From DATJGR01 sp041739525 (GTDB lineage: Bacteria > Pseudomonadota > Gammaproteobacteria > Pseudomonadales > Azotimanducaceae): a stretch of 64,000 bases of DNA. Shown in pieces: positions 53,547-63,228 of the stretch; position 1 is the first letter of the stretch, and each line of letters starts with the position of its first letter. The stretch covers positions 1 through 64,000 of the forward strand of contig JBGSNQ010000075.1 of the NCBI GenBank assembly GCA_041739525.1, written 5' to 3'. The notes beneath the pieces are model-generated. The model ran no database searches and was not told the origin of the DNA. It saw only the letters and a list, made by a program, of their open reading frames with translations. Made by a program: the position numbers and the translations under genes.

Positions 53547-55229
53547 TTGAACGCACCCGAATCTCCCGATACGGAACCGGCACCGGTTTCTGCGCTGTCG
53601 CCATTTCGCTTCCCGGTGTTTCGCGATGTGTGGATCGCCAGTACGGTGTCCAATCTGGGCGGGATGATCCAGTCGGTTGGTGCAGCGTGGATGATGATCT
53701 CCATCGCGCAATCGGCCGATATGGTTGCGCTGGTGCAGGCGTCGGTCACGTTACCGACGATGCTGTTGTCGCTGATTGCCGGCGCGATGGCCGACAACCT
53801 CGACCGTCGCAAGGTGATGCTCGCCGCGCAGAGTTTCATGCTCACGATTTCCGTGCTGCTCGCCGTATGCGCGTGGACCGGCGTCATCACTCCCTGGCTC
53901 TTGCTGTCGCTAACGTTTCTGATCGGCTGCGGCGCGGCATTCAACGCGCCGGCGTGGCAAGCGTCGGTGGGCGACCTGGTACCGCGTACGGAACTGCCCG
54001 GTGCGGTTGCGCTGAACAGCATGGGCTTCAACATCGCGCGCAGCGTTGGCCCGGCGATCGGCGGCGGAATCGTTGCAGCCGCGGGTGCTGCAACGGCTTT
54101 TACCGTCAACGCGCTGAGCTACATCGCGTTGATCAGAGTGCTCGCGCGGTGGCGGCCACCCCCGAATCCGCAAGTGCTGCCGCGGGAAACACTCGGTATC
54201 GCCGTTGCCGCAGGTATTCGCTACGTAGCGATGTCACCAGCGATTCGAATCGTTCTCGTACGAAGCGCGTTGTTCTGCATCGGTGCGAGCGCCGTGATGG
54301 CACTGATGCCGCTGGTCGCGAAAGTGCTGATTGCGGGCGGGCCACTCACGTACGGTTTGTTGCTCGGCGCATTCGGGGTGGGCGCCGTTGGCGGTGCGTT
54401 CGCGACCTCGCGCTTGCGCAAAGTGCTGTCGACTGAAGCAATCGTGCGCTACGGCAGCCTCGCATTCGCCATTGCCGCCGCGGGCGCGGCCCTGAGCCCG
54501 TATCTGCTCGCAACGATGGCGGTGCTGATGCTCGCCGGTGCGGGTTGGGTGCTGACGCTGTCGACCTTCAACGTGGCTGTGCAGATGTCCGCGCCGCGTT
54601 GGGTAGTGGCGCGTGCGCTGTCGATGTATCAGATGTCTGCCTTCGGCGGACTCGCCGCCGGAAGCTGGTTATGGGGCAGCGTTGCCGCGAGCCAGGGTGT
54701 CAAAGAAGCGCTGCTGTTCGCGACGATCGTTCTCGCTGCTTCGGCATTGTTCGGGTTGTGGCTGCGACTGGCCCAATCAGAGGAGGTCAACCTCGACCCG
54801 CTTCGACTCTGGACCGCACCGGCCACTGCCGTGCCGGTTCAGCTGCGAACCGGGCCAGTGGTCGTAACCGTGGAGTACATCATCCAGCCGGAAGACGTGA
54901 TGGAATTCCTCGCCGCCATGGCAGAGCGACGCCGCATCCGGCGCCGCGACGGCGCACTCGGCTGGCGATTGCTCCGCGATCTCGCCGATCCACGACTATG
55001 GATCGAACGTTATGAAGCCCCTACGTGGCTCGACTACATCCGGCTGAACAATCGACTGACACAGGATGACGCGATCATTCCCGCGCGATTGCGCGCTTTG
55101 CATCGCGGACCGGAAGCGCCTCGCGTGCGGCGGATGATCGAACGTCAGACGGGATCGCTACCGGCGGGCAACACGCCCGATTCGGAGGAATTGGCCGAGC
55201 CGCTGACGGACCCGACGCGAGCCTCGTAG
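53547..55229 (+). CDS. MFS exporter with C-terminal soluble domain (MFS_3-like)
   Basis: A 560-residue membrane protein starting with TTG at 53547 (no better ATG is available before the first helix). Residues 20-415 form the transporter, with FRDVWIASTVSNLGGMIQ and AGAMADNLDRRKVMLAAQ as the EntS/MFS_3 signatures. Residues about 420-530 are a soluble domain (VTVEYIIQPEDVMEFLAAM, LWIERYEAPTWLDYIRLNNRLTQDD) resembling an antibiotic-biosynthesis-monooxygenase-like fold often fused in this family. The substrate is unknown. It is divergent from the monooxygenase gene. Confidence 0.85.
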   Translation: MNAPESPDTEPAPVSALSPFRFPVFRDVWIASTVSNLGGMIQSVGAAWMMISIAQSADMVALVQASVTLPTMLLSLIAGAMADNLDRRKVMLAAQSFMLTISVLLAVCAWTGVITPWLLLSLTFLIGCGAAFNAPAWQASVGDLVPRTELPGAVALNSMGFNIARSVGPAIGGGIVAAAGAATAFTVNALSYIALIRVLARWRPPPNPQVLPRETLGIAVAAGIRYVAMSPAIRIVLVRSALFCIGASAVMALMPLVAKVLIAGGPLTYGLLLGAFGVGAVGGAFATSRLRKVLSTEAIVRYGSLAFAIAAAGAALSPYLLATMAVLMLAGAGWVLTLSTFNVAVQMSAPRWVVARALSMYQMSAFGGLAAGSWLWGSVAASQGVKEALLFATIVLAASALFGLWLRLAQSEEVNLDPLRLWTAPATAVPVQLRTGPVVVTVEYIIQPEDVMEFLAAMAERRRIRRRDGALGWRLLRDLADPRLWIERYEAPTWLDYIRLNNRLTQDDAIIPARLRALHRGPEAPRVRRMIERQTGSLPAGNTPDSEELAEPLTDPTRAS

Positions 55230-55289
55230 AGACTAGCTGCTACGCATCGAGAGGATGCGCGCCGCCCCGCCCCTTTATGATCTCGTTGG

Positions 55290-55508
55290 TTACTCGCCCA
55301 GAACGGAGGGCGTTTGACCCAGCACCTCGAGCGCCGCCGACTGATGTGCAGGTTGCGAGCCGCGATCTTGCACGGGAGGCGGTGCATCGAGGTGTTCTGC
55401 TAGAAGACCTGGTTCGTGAGATCTGTTCTGACCCACCACCAGCCAAACTGAAAGTGCCACTGCCATCACTGCAGCCAGCAGCGCACGGCCGCGATTCGGG
55501 CTTTCCAT
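55290..55508 (-). CDS. Hypothetical small single-pass membrane protein
   Basis: A 72-residue ORF with a strong ribosome site (AGGAG, about 10 bp before ATG at 55508). Residues 9-26 form a hydrophobic helix (LLAAVMAVALSVWLVVG) after a basic start, then a polar, Pro-rich tail predicted to be periplasmic. No family was recognised. Confidence 0.5.
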   Translation of the reverse strand: MESPNRGRALLAAVMAVALSVWLVVGQNRSHEPGLLAEHLDAPPPVQDRGSQPAHQSAALEVLGQTPSVLGE

Positions 55509-55622
55509 TTCCCCTACTCCTACCTATCCATCCTGGACGCGTTTCCGAACAATCCCAGATCGCGCCCCTTTGGTCAAGCGTTGGCGGCTCCCTTCGTTGC
55601 GCGACTTTCGCGAGAGTGGATG

Positions 55623-56281
55623 TCAGCCAAGACCCGACGAACGGCGGAAAGCAAATCCATATGCGCGGCAACCCGTGGTGCGAAACGGTATGAACAACCC
55701 GAAACGTTGAAAATACCCGGCGTAGCCGACTCGCCGCCGACCTTTGCGCCTCAATGTTCGCATCGATGACAGATTGACGACTTCGACGAACGACACCCCA
55801 ACGAGATGACCCTGTTTCGCGAGATGCCGATCTACGGTTTTGGCTAACGCCTCATTGAGATGCAATCCTCGATAATTCGGGAGCGTAAGCGCCTTGTACC
55901 TGTAGACCAGGCCTGGGTTCCACGTCACGTCCCATTCGGGAGTGTGCCGGACAGGTCCTCGAGTCGCGCGCCAGCTATAGCTGACGAGTTGGTCGCCCGC
56001 GAATGCGCCGACGCATACATCGCCGCGCGCCAATGCCGCCTCGACAGACTCTCGCCGAAAATCCAGACCGTCGCGACCGACATAACCGGCGTGAGTATGC
56101 GGACGTCGATGCCTGACGGAAGACGCGGCATCTCGCCGCCGGAGTCTGACGGGCTGGCTTGTACTGCGTAGAGATGCAATCCGAACGCGCGCTTCATCGT
56201 GTTGGCCGCCTTTACGAATAGCGACTGCCACCGCGAAGGGGTCGGGATATCGGGTCGAGGCGTTGAGGGCGAAGCGTCCAC
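55623..56281 (-). pseudogene. GNAT-like acetyltransferase, frameshifted
   Basis: Two overlapping frames together give one protein. The N-terminal part (MKRAFGLHLYAVQASPSDSG through GIDVRILT) is in one frame from about 56197 or 56281. The C-terminal part (GRDGLDFRRESVEAALARGDVCVGAFAGDQLVSYSW, YRYKALTLPNYRGLHLNEAL, VVNLSSMRTLRRKGRRRVGYAG) is in another, ending at 55623. The switch is near 56080-56100. The C-terminal part has the look of a GNAT fold with the acetyl-CoA region YRGLHLNEAL. A single indel would explain it. Confidence 0.65.
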
Positions 56282-56695
56282 GCTCAGCTGTTTCCATTCG
56301 CAAGAACGTTCACGGGTAGACTCACCCTAACAACATCGCCTAGCCGCGACGTCTGGCACACAAACGCCCCCCCTCGCCGGATTCGTTGGAGTCGAACGCG
56401 CGCGCGGCACGATCACGTTTCGAATCCCAACAGATATGAACCATACACTGAAGGTCGGCACCTGAGGACCGACGCTCGCGTAATCGGATGCTCGCGATCA
56501 GAGCGCGCAAAAGCGAACTTTTCAACCTGACCTGGGAAGACTATTCGGACGGTGTGATCACGGCGCTCGATCGCTTACGAAGAACAATGGCTGGACATAA
56601 CCTCGCCGACATCTGAAGGTAGCATTTCGGGATGAGGGTCGAACGCATGCTGCGCGCCTCGTCTGGTCCGCGGCTCGCGCACGACAAGTCAATGA
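56282..56695. other. Region without a convincing gene
   Basis: About 410 bp. A short plus-strand frame at 56488-56616 (42 codons, containing NLTWEDYSDGVITALDRLRR) reads like a protein C-terminus and may be a gene remnant, but it has no recognisable family or ribosome site. Nothing else was seen. Confidence 0.4.
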
Positions 56696-56707
56696 ATGGG
56701 GGTTGAG

Positions 56708-57139
56708 ATGCTTCGATACGCATTGGTGTCAGTGTTGGTGTTGCTCGCGGCAGGCACACATGCTTCCGCGGCTGAGCTCATGAGCGCGGATGAACTGGAA
56801 ATCTCGAAGATTGAGGAAGGGTGGAACGAAGCAAGTAAGAATAGAAGCAAGGCGTTCTACGAAAAATACGTTGCGGATGAGTTCACGTACGTCGACGACA
56901 AGGGCGAGTTCATAAACGGTCGGGCCGCCTTCATGGACCACGCGATGGACATGCCTCGGGCCGATGAGGTCACAACATCGAACGGGATAGTCAAGGTTCA
57001 CGGCACGACCGGGGTGGCTACTGGTCGACGGTGGGCTAGAAACAGCACCGCTCTTTCCGTGACTCGCTATACAACCGTATACGTCAAAGGCGGCGATGGA
57101 TGGATGATCGTCGCATCTCAAGAAACGAGAGTGAAATAG
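56708..57139 (+). CDS. Secreted DUF4440/NTF2-like protein
   Basis: A 143-residue protein from ATG at 56708 with a signal peptide (about 1-21, ending SAAEL). The mature part has an N-terminal helix (EISKIEEGWNEASKNRSKAFYEKYVADEFTYVDDKG) and the strand pattern ending VTRYTTVYVKGGDGWMIVASQETRV, typical of the SnoaL/DUF4440 cone fold. No catalytic residues can be assigned. An in-frame ATG at 56696 would add four residues. Confidence 0.8.
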   Translation: MLRYALVSVLVLLAAGTHASAAELMSADELEISKIEEGWNEASKNRSKAFYEKYVADEFTYVDDKGEFINGRAAFMDHAMDMPRADEVTTSNGIVKVHGTTGVATGRRWARNSTALSVTRYTTVYVKGGDGWMIVASQETRVK

Positions 57140-57317
57140 CCCAATTGAAGCTGAGCTCGCCGATCCGTGTGCACGGCTGGTTCAGATCCCACGAGCGTCG
57201 AATCGCTGATACCGCGCAACGTCGTGAGCGCATCTTCGCCTACACGCGTGAGAACCAGCGGTACCAAATGCACCACGCGCCCTGTTTACTCGGCAGGCGC
57301 TTCTCCATCAGATTGGC

Positions 57318-57494
57318 TTAGTCGGCCACGCTGGGGTGGGCCTTTCGCTTTTTTTCGAGCCCCCGCAGACTCGCGAGAGCGTCAGCGAAGAGCCTCGCTT
57401 GCAAGGCATCGATCGCCCCGTTCTCTTGGTTTGACGTGAGTGCTCGTCGACGATCCTCTGCCGTCGTTGGCGGTAACTTGAAGTCGGATTCCAT
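57318..57494 (-). CDS. Hypothetical small helical protein
   Basis: A 58-residue ORF (begins MESDFKLPPTTAEDRRRAL) with good amino-acid composition: a polar, charged, helix-forming sequence with GAIDALQARLFADALASLRGLEKKRK near the end, read here in two overlapping parts. It is too short for routine gene callers. No partner gene or family was recognised. The ribosome site is weak. Confidence 0.35.
   Translation of the reverse strand: MESDFKLPPTTAEDRRRALTSNQENGAIDALQARLFADALASLRGLEKKRKAHPSVAD
57324..57355 (+). terminator. Intrinsic terminator candidate
   Basis: GGCCAC and GTGGGCC pair with a bulged G around a 6-nt loop, followed by TTTCG and a run of seven T (57349-57355). It would end plus-strand transcripts from the DUF4440 gene. 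It overlaps the 3' end of the small minus-strand ORF. Confidence 0.45.
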
Positions 57495-58396
57495 CGTTCG
57501 ATTCCGTCAGACGTTTATGCGACAGACTTGGTACGTTAGACGCCTGTCGTTACCGTTTCGTGACGGTAGAATTCGACTGATTCCAGGCCGCGTCTGAAGC
57601 GCTTTCGCCGGCCGACCGGCGAACGGTCTGTATGAACGGGCAAGTGGTTGCTGCTCAAGCCATCTCGGCGCACCGACACTCGAAACGCGAATCGGCATAG
57701 CAGTCAGGCACGTTGACGGGTACCTGGTCCCGGGCACACGCGCCGACCTCAGCGCTCGCTCGAGGTCGAAAAGGGGTTTTGAGGCTGTCGCGATGCTCGC
57801 ACAGGCCGATGCCATCGCAAAGGACTTCGGCCTCGCTGGCGGAACACTGCCAGTCTCATCTGATGGCAAGCGTCAAATCGGCGAAGAGAATAAAACCAAA
57901 CCGGAAGATGCGCCGATTCGCCGCGCTCGTCACGTGAGCGCCTCCGCACGCGGCCAGCTAGTCGACGATCTTCCCTGGTTCTCGGTGGAGTCTCGAAATC
58001 AGAATCGACGTGTCGATGCGCCTTCGTCTTCGTGCGTGTATCAGTGCCGCGAGTGCCAGCAACCCAGTTCCGACCAAAAAGATGAAAGATGGATCCATTG
58101 CCGTTCTTGTCCGTTGTTACCTCGGACATTCGGCCAAAAGTATGCGACAAGCCGATGACGCTGGAGCTTTGCCCTCGTGAACGGGCACGACGAATATGCC
58201 TACGCAGTCGCGCATCAGTACGTTGACGGTTGCCGCTGTCAGGTCCCGACGCATTGGCTCACCGGATCGACAGAGGGGCGATTTCGTAGATCGGGGGCAA
58301 TCTGGCAATCCCCGGGTTCGCCGGGAAGTTGTCACGTTGTCGTAACAGTCGCTCCCGACACTTGCGACGATCGCCCCTACGTCATCGGAGAAGACA
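57495..58396. other. Region with little coding signal
   Basis: About 900 bp. Several overlapping frames on both strands (for example minus 57507-57869 and plus 57793-58158) lack recognised motifs or clear starts. The only candidate I keep is the short membrane ORF at 57958-58098. A ribosome site (GGAGAAG) for the downstream gene lies at its right end. Confidence 0.45.
57958..58098 (-). CDS. Possible small membrane protein
   Basis: A 46-residue ORF with one clear transmembrane segment (FIFLVGTGLLALAALI) followed by a run of five Arg after His-Ala and a polar tail. The helix-plus-Arg pattern resembles tail-anchored or sorting-signal sequences, but the PEP motif of PEP-CTERM signals is absent. 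No clear ribosome site. Confidence 0.3.
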   Translation of the reverse strand: MDPSFIFLVGTGLLALAALIHARRRRRIDTSILISRLHREPGKIVD

Positions 58397-61249
58397 ATGC
58401 GAACGACGATCCTGCGCGCCATCGCCCTGGCCGGAGCCATGACCGCCGGTGCACAAGCGTCCGCCTCGGACAATGCGCCCCCCACCTTCGAGCGATTGTC
58501 CACGTACGAGACAGGGCTGGCCGACATCGCCGCAGCCGCGTCGGCGGGCGAAACGGCAGCGCTCAAGTACGGCCGCCTCTACGTGACGAACGCACTCGAC
58601 GCGTCCGTGGACATCGTCAGTGTACTGAAGCCGAGCCAGCCGAAGTTGCTCAAGCGGGTCGACCTCAGCAGCTACGGCGCTAAGGTCAACAGCGTCGACG
58701 TGTCGATTCTGAATCTCGTGGCGGTGGCGGTCGAAGGCGCCGAGAAAACCGATCCGGGCAAGGTGGTGCTGATGACGCCGTTGGGTAGCGTACTGCGGGT
58801 GGTCCAGGTGGGTGCACTTCCCGACATGGTGACCTTCACGCCGGATGGCCGGAAGCTGCTCGTCGCGAACGAAGGCGAACCCGACTGTTATGGCGCTGAT
58901 TGCACCGATCCACTGGGCACCGTGAGCATCGTCACCGTTTTGCCGTGGTTGCCGGCGCGGCCGGTCAAAACCGTTAGCTTCGAAGGCGTGCCGCTACCGG
59001 CAGACGTACGCATCTTCGGACCCGGTGCATCACCCGCGCAGGACCTCGAACCGGAGTACATCAGCATCAGTTCCGATGGCGACACCGCATACGTGACGCT
59101 GCAGGAAAACAACGCGATCGCCGAGATCGACATCGCATCGGCGACGGTGGCCCAGGTGCACGCGCTGGGATTTAAGGATTTCAACCAGCCGCCGGCAGTC
59201 GAGACGCACGAAATCGGAAATATGCCGTCGATCGGAACGACGGTTGGCAACCAGGAACTCGTTCTTGGCGGCTTCTCCGGTCTCTTCTACGAGGGCCTGA
59301 GCGCCAGCGGCAAACTGAAGTTCGTCGTGAACACCGACCGCGGCCCGAACGGTGCCCCCACCGGCGTGAAGCGGCCGTTCCTGCTGCCGGAATTCACGCC
59401 GCGGATCGTTCGCCTCGAACTCGATCGGACAACCGGCGAGGTCGCGATCACGCAACAGATCGAACTGAAGAATGCCAACGGCACGAAGTTAACCGGCTTG
59501 CCGAACACCGCGCTCGGCGGCACGGGTTCGAAGCCCTATGACGACGAGGTGCCGGTGGATCTGCTCGGCAACGTGATCGCGCCGCTCGACCCGCTGGGTG
59601 GAGATTTCGAAGGTATCGTCGTCGATACCGACGGCTCGTTCTGGTTGCCCGACGAGTATCGTCCCGCGATCTATCATTTCGACTCCACGGGCCTTCTGCT
59701 GAATCGCTACGTCCCGATCGGCACGCATGCCGCCGCGGGTCTCATACCGCCCGCGCCCGGTACCGCCGGTATGTTCGGCGTCGAAGCGCTGCCGGCCGTG
59801 CTAGGTCAGCGTCGACCGAACCGCGGTTTCGAAGCCATCGCGATGCAGGGCGGCAAACTTTACGCATTCGTGCAAAGCCCGTTACGCAATCCGGTGACGC
59901 TGACGAACGGTCAACTCGACGTGCTGAAGAACATCCGCGTGGTCGAGTTCGATCCGGCGACGCTCGCAACGAAGCAGTTCCTCTATGTGATGGATCAGCC
60001 TGCGCTGGTCGGCGCAACCGATACGCGCGCCGATAAAATCGGCGATGCGACGGCGTTGCCCGGGCATGGTTTTCTGGTCAGCGAGCGCGACGACGACTCT
60101 GCTTCGACCGGCAATCCGATCACGAAGCGCATCTACGCATTCGATCTGACCGGTGCCACCGACATCTCGTCGAAAGACACGCTGTACGACGTCGGCGGCG
60201 TAGTGAAGTCGTTGGATCAGATGAGCACGACCGAGCTTGCGCTCGCGTCAGTCAACGTAAAGCCGTTGGCCAAAGTGCTCCACCTCGATCTCGGCGCTAC
60301 CGACTACAACACCGTGCAGAAAGTCGAAGGGCTGGCGTTGATCGATGCCGGCACGCTGGCGGTGGTTAACGACAACGACTTCGGTGTCGCCGCTATCAAC
60401 ATCAATCCCGACGGCACGTTCACGCTCGGCTATACGCCGGAACCGACGCTGCTCGGCCTGATCCAGACACACGGGATCGACGCGTCGGATCGCGATAACG
60501 TGATCAACATCCGCAACTGGCCGGCATACGGCATGTATCAGCCCGACGGCATCGCATCCTATTCGGTCGGCGGCCATCGCTTTCTGATTACCGCCAACGA
60601 AGGCGATGCGCGAGCCTGGCCGGGGCTTACGGAAGAGACCCGGGCGCGAGACGTCAGGACGAGTTACCCCGGTGTGCCCGAAGCGGCGGTCGACGCACAG
60701 CTCGGTCGATTGACGATCACCACGTCGCCGCCGGCTGGCGCAACACGGCCATATGTATTCGGAACCCGTTCGTTCTCGATCTGGGATGCCGCGTCCGGCG
60801 ATCAAGTATGGGATTCCGATACCGATCTCGAAGTGTTTACGGCAGCGCAGCTGCCGGCGAATTTCAACAGCAACAACGACGCAAACAACTTCGACAACCG
60901 TTCCGATAACAAGGGTCCTGAGCCAGAGGGTGTAGCAATCGGCCGCATCGGCACGCACCAGTACGCATTCGTTGGGCTCGAGCGCATCGGCGGCGTGGTG
61001 GTCTACGACGTCACCGACCCGACAGAGCCGGAGTTCGTTCAGTACCTGCTGAACCGTGACTTCACGAGAGAACCGGTGGGCCAGGACAGCGGCCCGGAGG
61101 TGGTGCGCTTCGTCCCGGCGCTCGAAAGCCCGAACGGAAAGCCGATGCTGGTGGTTGCCAACGAACTGAGCGGCACCGTCAGTCTGTGGGGACTCAGCAA
61201 TGCGAAGCCGTGGTGGCAGCGGTGGCGCCGGATCTTCCAGCACCACTGA
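58397..61249 (+). CDS. Choice-of-anchor I protein with esterase-like phytase domain
   Basis: A 950-residue secreted protein with a signal peptide (about 1-23) and no membrane anchor visible at its C-terminus. Residues about 25-270 and 620-940 belong to a beta-propeller-like choice-of-anchor I module (RLYVTNALDASVDIVSV, LLVANEGEP; later HRFLITANEGDARAW, VFGTRSFSIWDA, NKGPEPEGVAIG). Between them, about 270-620, is an esterase-like phytase segment (FEGIVVDTDGSFWLPDEYRPAIYHF, NRGFEAIAMQGGKLYAFVQSP). Such proteins are linked to organic phosphate use. GGAGAAG precedes the ATG. It is the only large intact gene in the right-hand 9 kb. Confidence 0.85.
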   Translation: MRTTILRAIALAGAMTAGAQASASDNAPPTFERLSTYETGLADIAAAASAGETAALKYGRLYVTNALDASVDIVSVLKPSQPKLLKRVDLSSYGAKVNSVDVSILNLVAVAVEGAEKTDPGKVVLMTPLGSVLRVVQVGALPDMVTFTPDGRKLLVANEGEPDCYGADCTDPLGTVSIVTVLPWLPARPVKTVSFEGVPLPADVRIFGPGASPAQDLEPEYISISSDGDTAYVTLQENNAIAEIDIASATVAQVHALGFKDFNQPPAVETHEIGNMPSIGTTVGNQELVLGGFSGLFYEGLSASGKLKFVVNTDRGPNGAPTGVKRPFLLPEFTPRIVRLELDRTTGEVAITQQIELKNANGTKLTGLPNTALGGTGSKPYDDEVPVDLLGNVIAPLDPLGGDFEGIVVDTDGSFWLPDEYRPAIYHFDSTGLLLNRYVPIGTHAAAGLIPPAPGTAGMFGVEALPAVLGQRRPNRGFEAIAMQGGKLYAFVQSPLRNPVTLTNGQLDVLKNIRVVEFDPATLATKQFLYVMDQPALVGATDTRADKIGDATALPGHGFLVSERDDDSASTGNPITKRIYAFDLTGATDISSKDTLYDVGGVVKSLDQMSTTELALASVNVKPLAKVLHLDLGATDYNTVQKVEGLALIDAGTLAVVNDNDFGVAAININPDGTFTLGYTPEPTLLGLIQTHGIDASDRDNVINIRNWPAYGMYQPDGIASYSVGGHRFLITANEGDARAWPGLTEETRARDVRTSYPGVPEAAVDAQLGRLTITTSPPAGATRPYVFGTRSFSIWDAASGDQVWDSDTDLEVFTAAQLPANFNSNNDANNFDNRSDNKGPEPEGVAIGRIGTHQYAFVGLERIGGVVVYDVTDPTEPEFVQYLLNRDFTREPVGQDSGPEVVRFVPALESPNGKPMLVVANELSGTVSLWGLSNAKPWWQRWRRIFQHH

Positions 61250-61264
61250 TCGGCGGAGCTGAGC

Positions 61265-61289
61265 ACGCGGTGTCGTAGTGACACCGCGT
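61265..61289 (+). terminator. Strong hairpin after the choice-of-anchor I gene
   Basis: ACGCGGTGTC and GACACCGCGT form a perfect 10-bp stem around a 5-nt loop, starting 16 bp after the stop. There is no long T-tract, so efficiency is uncertain. Confidence 0.55.
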
Positions 61290-61295
61290 TCGCAG

Positions 61296-61761
61296 TCAGC
61301 GTCTGAATCGTCTCCAGACGAAGAAACTGGCGGTCGCGGTCAGTGCGCAGATGAACAGCACGATCATCCAGAACCCGTGTGAACTGCCACCGTACGGAAT
61401 GCCGCCAACGTTCATCCCGCACAGCCCACCGAGGACGTTGAGTAGAAGCTGCAGCACGGTCCTGAACGTGATCACGAACAGGCTGCGGTTCGTTCGGTCA
61501 CCATCGCCGCAACCTCTTCCTCGCGCGCTCGACCAGCGCAGTGCAGTCGGCGACGACCGCCGTGAGTTCTTCGGCCACACGACGCCACGCGACAACATCC
61601 AGCTCGGAGATCCACGCAGGCGGACCGCTCAACAGGCGGAACAGAGCAGCGGGTTCCGGCGCAAGCAATCGTTCCAGCCTGACCAGAGAACGGCGCAAAC
61701 TCAACAATTCGGTGCGATGTCCGGCAACGCGGCTGACCAGCACGCTGTCTTCGATCCGTTA
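61296..61761 (-). pseudogene. ZntB/CorA-family transporter, C-terminal remnant
   Basis: Only the C-terminal third of a ZntB-like metal transporter remains, in two frames. The helical part (RIEDSVLVSRVAGHRTELLSLRR, LVRLERLLAPEPAALFRLLS, ELTAVVADCTALVERAR) ends at a frameshift near 61500-61515. The membrane part (TNRSLFVITF, GGLCGMNVGGIP, then the second helix and WRRFRR) follows in another frame. The GMN pore motif and the ending are intact. An in-frame TAA precedes RIEDSV, and the cytoplasmic N-domain is missing. Confidence 0.75.
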
Positions 61762-61780
61762 GCTCGTACGAGAACCGCCG

Positions 61781-63064
61781 CTACTTGATGCCCATGCAGT
61801 TGGCGTAGTACGTGACGGTAGCCGGCCAGTCGGAAAAGACTCCCAGCACATGGACTTTGCGCGCCAGAACATCCAGCGCTCTGTACATGTCGGTGTCCTT
61901 CTTGATCGCCCTGCCGGTCGGATCGAAGGAATAATAGAAGCCGGCGGACGCCGCACCTTTGCGCAGGTCGGCGCGCTCGAAGGTCCAGGTAATGATGTCG
62001 AGCCCCGCGCTTTTGATGTCCAGCGCGTATTGCGATGGAACCACGTTGCCGGTGCTGTCGACCGAGAGCAGCGCCGGCATTGGCGGTGCGAATATCCGCA
62101 CGCCTTTTCGCTTCAGATCCCGCAATTCCGCAAGGGTCAAGCGCGGGACCGGCGGTGACGCCGTAGGGTCGACGTCGTCGAGGTACACCGCCTGACGGCC
62201 GTACGCGGGGGCGTTCTTGATCCAATACAGCACATCGACGAGGTTGAATGACTGCAGCCACACGTTCTTCGGATCTACCCCTTCACCGACGAGCGTATCG
62301 ATCATCTTCTGCGCATACGCTTCCTCGCTACCGAAGATCTCGTGGACGCGTGGTGAGTCGCTCTCCTTCAGTTCCGGCGTGTGTTTGACGCCCAGCTTCT
62401 CGTTGAGCTCGATGCTCTCCTTCAGGGTCATCAGCGTGCCGCGGCCCGTGTAGAGATCGGTACGCCAACTCGCCGTGCCGCCAAGGTATCCTGCAGCCGT
62501 GGTTGCGGTCGGGTTGCTTGCATCCATCTTGCCGGTCAGCGTTTTGAACTGCTCGAGCGTGATGTCGCTGGTGCAACACTTCGGTGATGAGCCCGGGCCG
62601 GTCCACGGCGTCGTGCACATCGCATTGAGCGGCGTGTTCACGATGTTCGTGGTGGTGTGGAGGTCGCACTCGGAATGCCGACACACCAACTCGCCGTCCT
62701 TGGTAAACGTCGTATCGCATTCGACGATACCGGCACCCTGCCGCGCACCGCCTTGGTATGCCTCCAGCGTATGTTCCGGAAACTGCAGTGCGGCGCCGCG
62801 ATGACCAATCGAAAAATCGGTGCGATAGAACGGACCGTTCTAGCAACCCTGCAGTTTTTCCTTGAGCGGACCGGCGTCCATACCGTCGATCAGATAAAAC
62901 GGACGCGAGCCGAGTTGCACGTCGGCGTCCCGGGGCGGGTGGCTGCGGTCTGCATCGTTCCAGTCGCTGTTCTGCCTGGCGTCGGAGTCGGCGTTTGCGC
63001 ACGCGGTAAAGACCGTCGCCGCCAGTATTGCGATGACTCCTGCGTGGTGCGTTTTGGTCAGCAT
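61781..63064 (-). pseudogene. Glycerophosphodiester phosphodiesterase lipoprotein gene interrupted by an in-frame TAG
   Basis: The reading frame starts at ATG 63064 with a lipoprotein signal (lipobox FTAC) and runs 74 residues to TAG at 62840-62842, then continues in the same frame for about 350 residues. After the stop come NGPFYRTDFSIGHRGAALQFPEHT (catalytic HRG and the following Glu), GIVECDTTFTKDGELVCRH (ECD metal ligands) and LHTTTNIVN, ending with a C-terminal GDPD segment. The interruption falls in LQGC-stop-NGPF, where homologues read straight through. No other damage is seen. It could be inactive, or need stop read-through; sequence error cannot be excluded. Confidence 0.8.
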
Positions 63065-63228
63065 TTTTCCACTCCCTTGCCGCGAGATGAGAAGTCCCTG
63101 TTTGCCGGACGAAGACAGCTCCGCCCATGGACGGAAGCTATGCAAGGTCTATGAAGACGCAGTGACCGGGAAATGACAGATGCGTTTCAGACGCACAGAC
63201 AACGCATGGCGCTTTGAACTGCGCCAAC

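Noticed and set aside
56488..56616. Short plus-strand ORF resembling a protein C-terminus
   Set aside because: No family or start signal; recorded only as a possible remnant in the surrounding region.
57507..57869. Minus-strand frame of 120 codons
   Set aside because: No motif, no ribosome site and competing frames on both strands.
58335..58355. Possible Pho box (TTGTCACGTTGTCGTAAC) before the phytase-like gene
   Set aside because: The two TGTC units are 8 bp apart rather than the 11 bp required, so PhoB binding is not supported.
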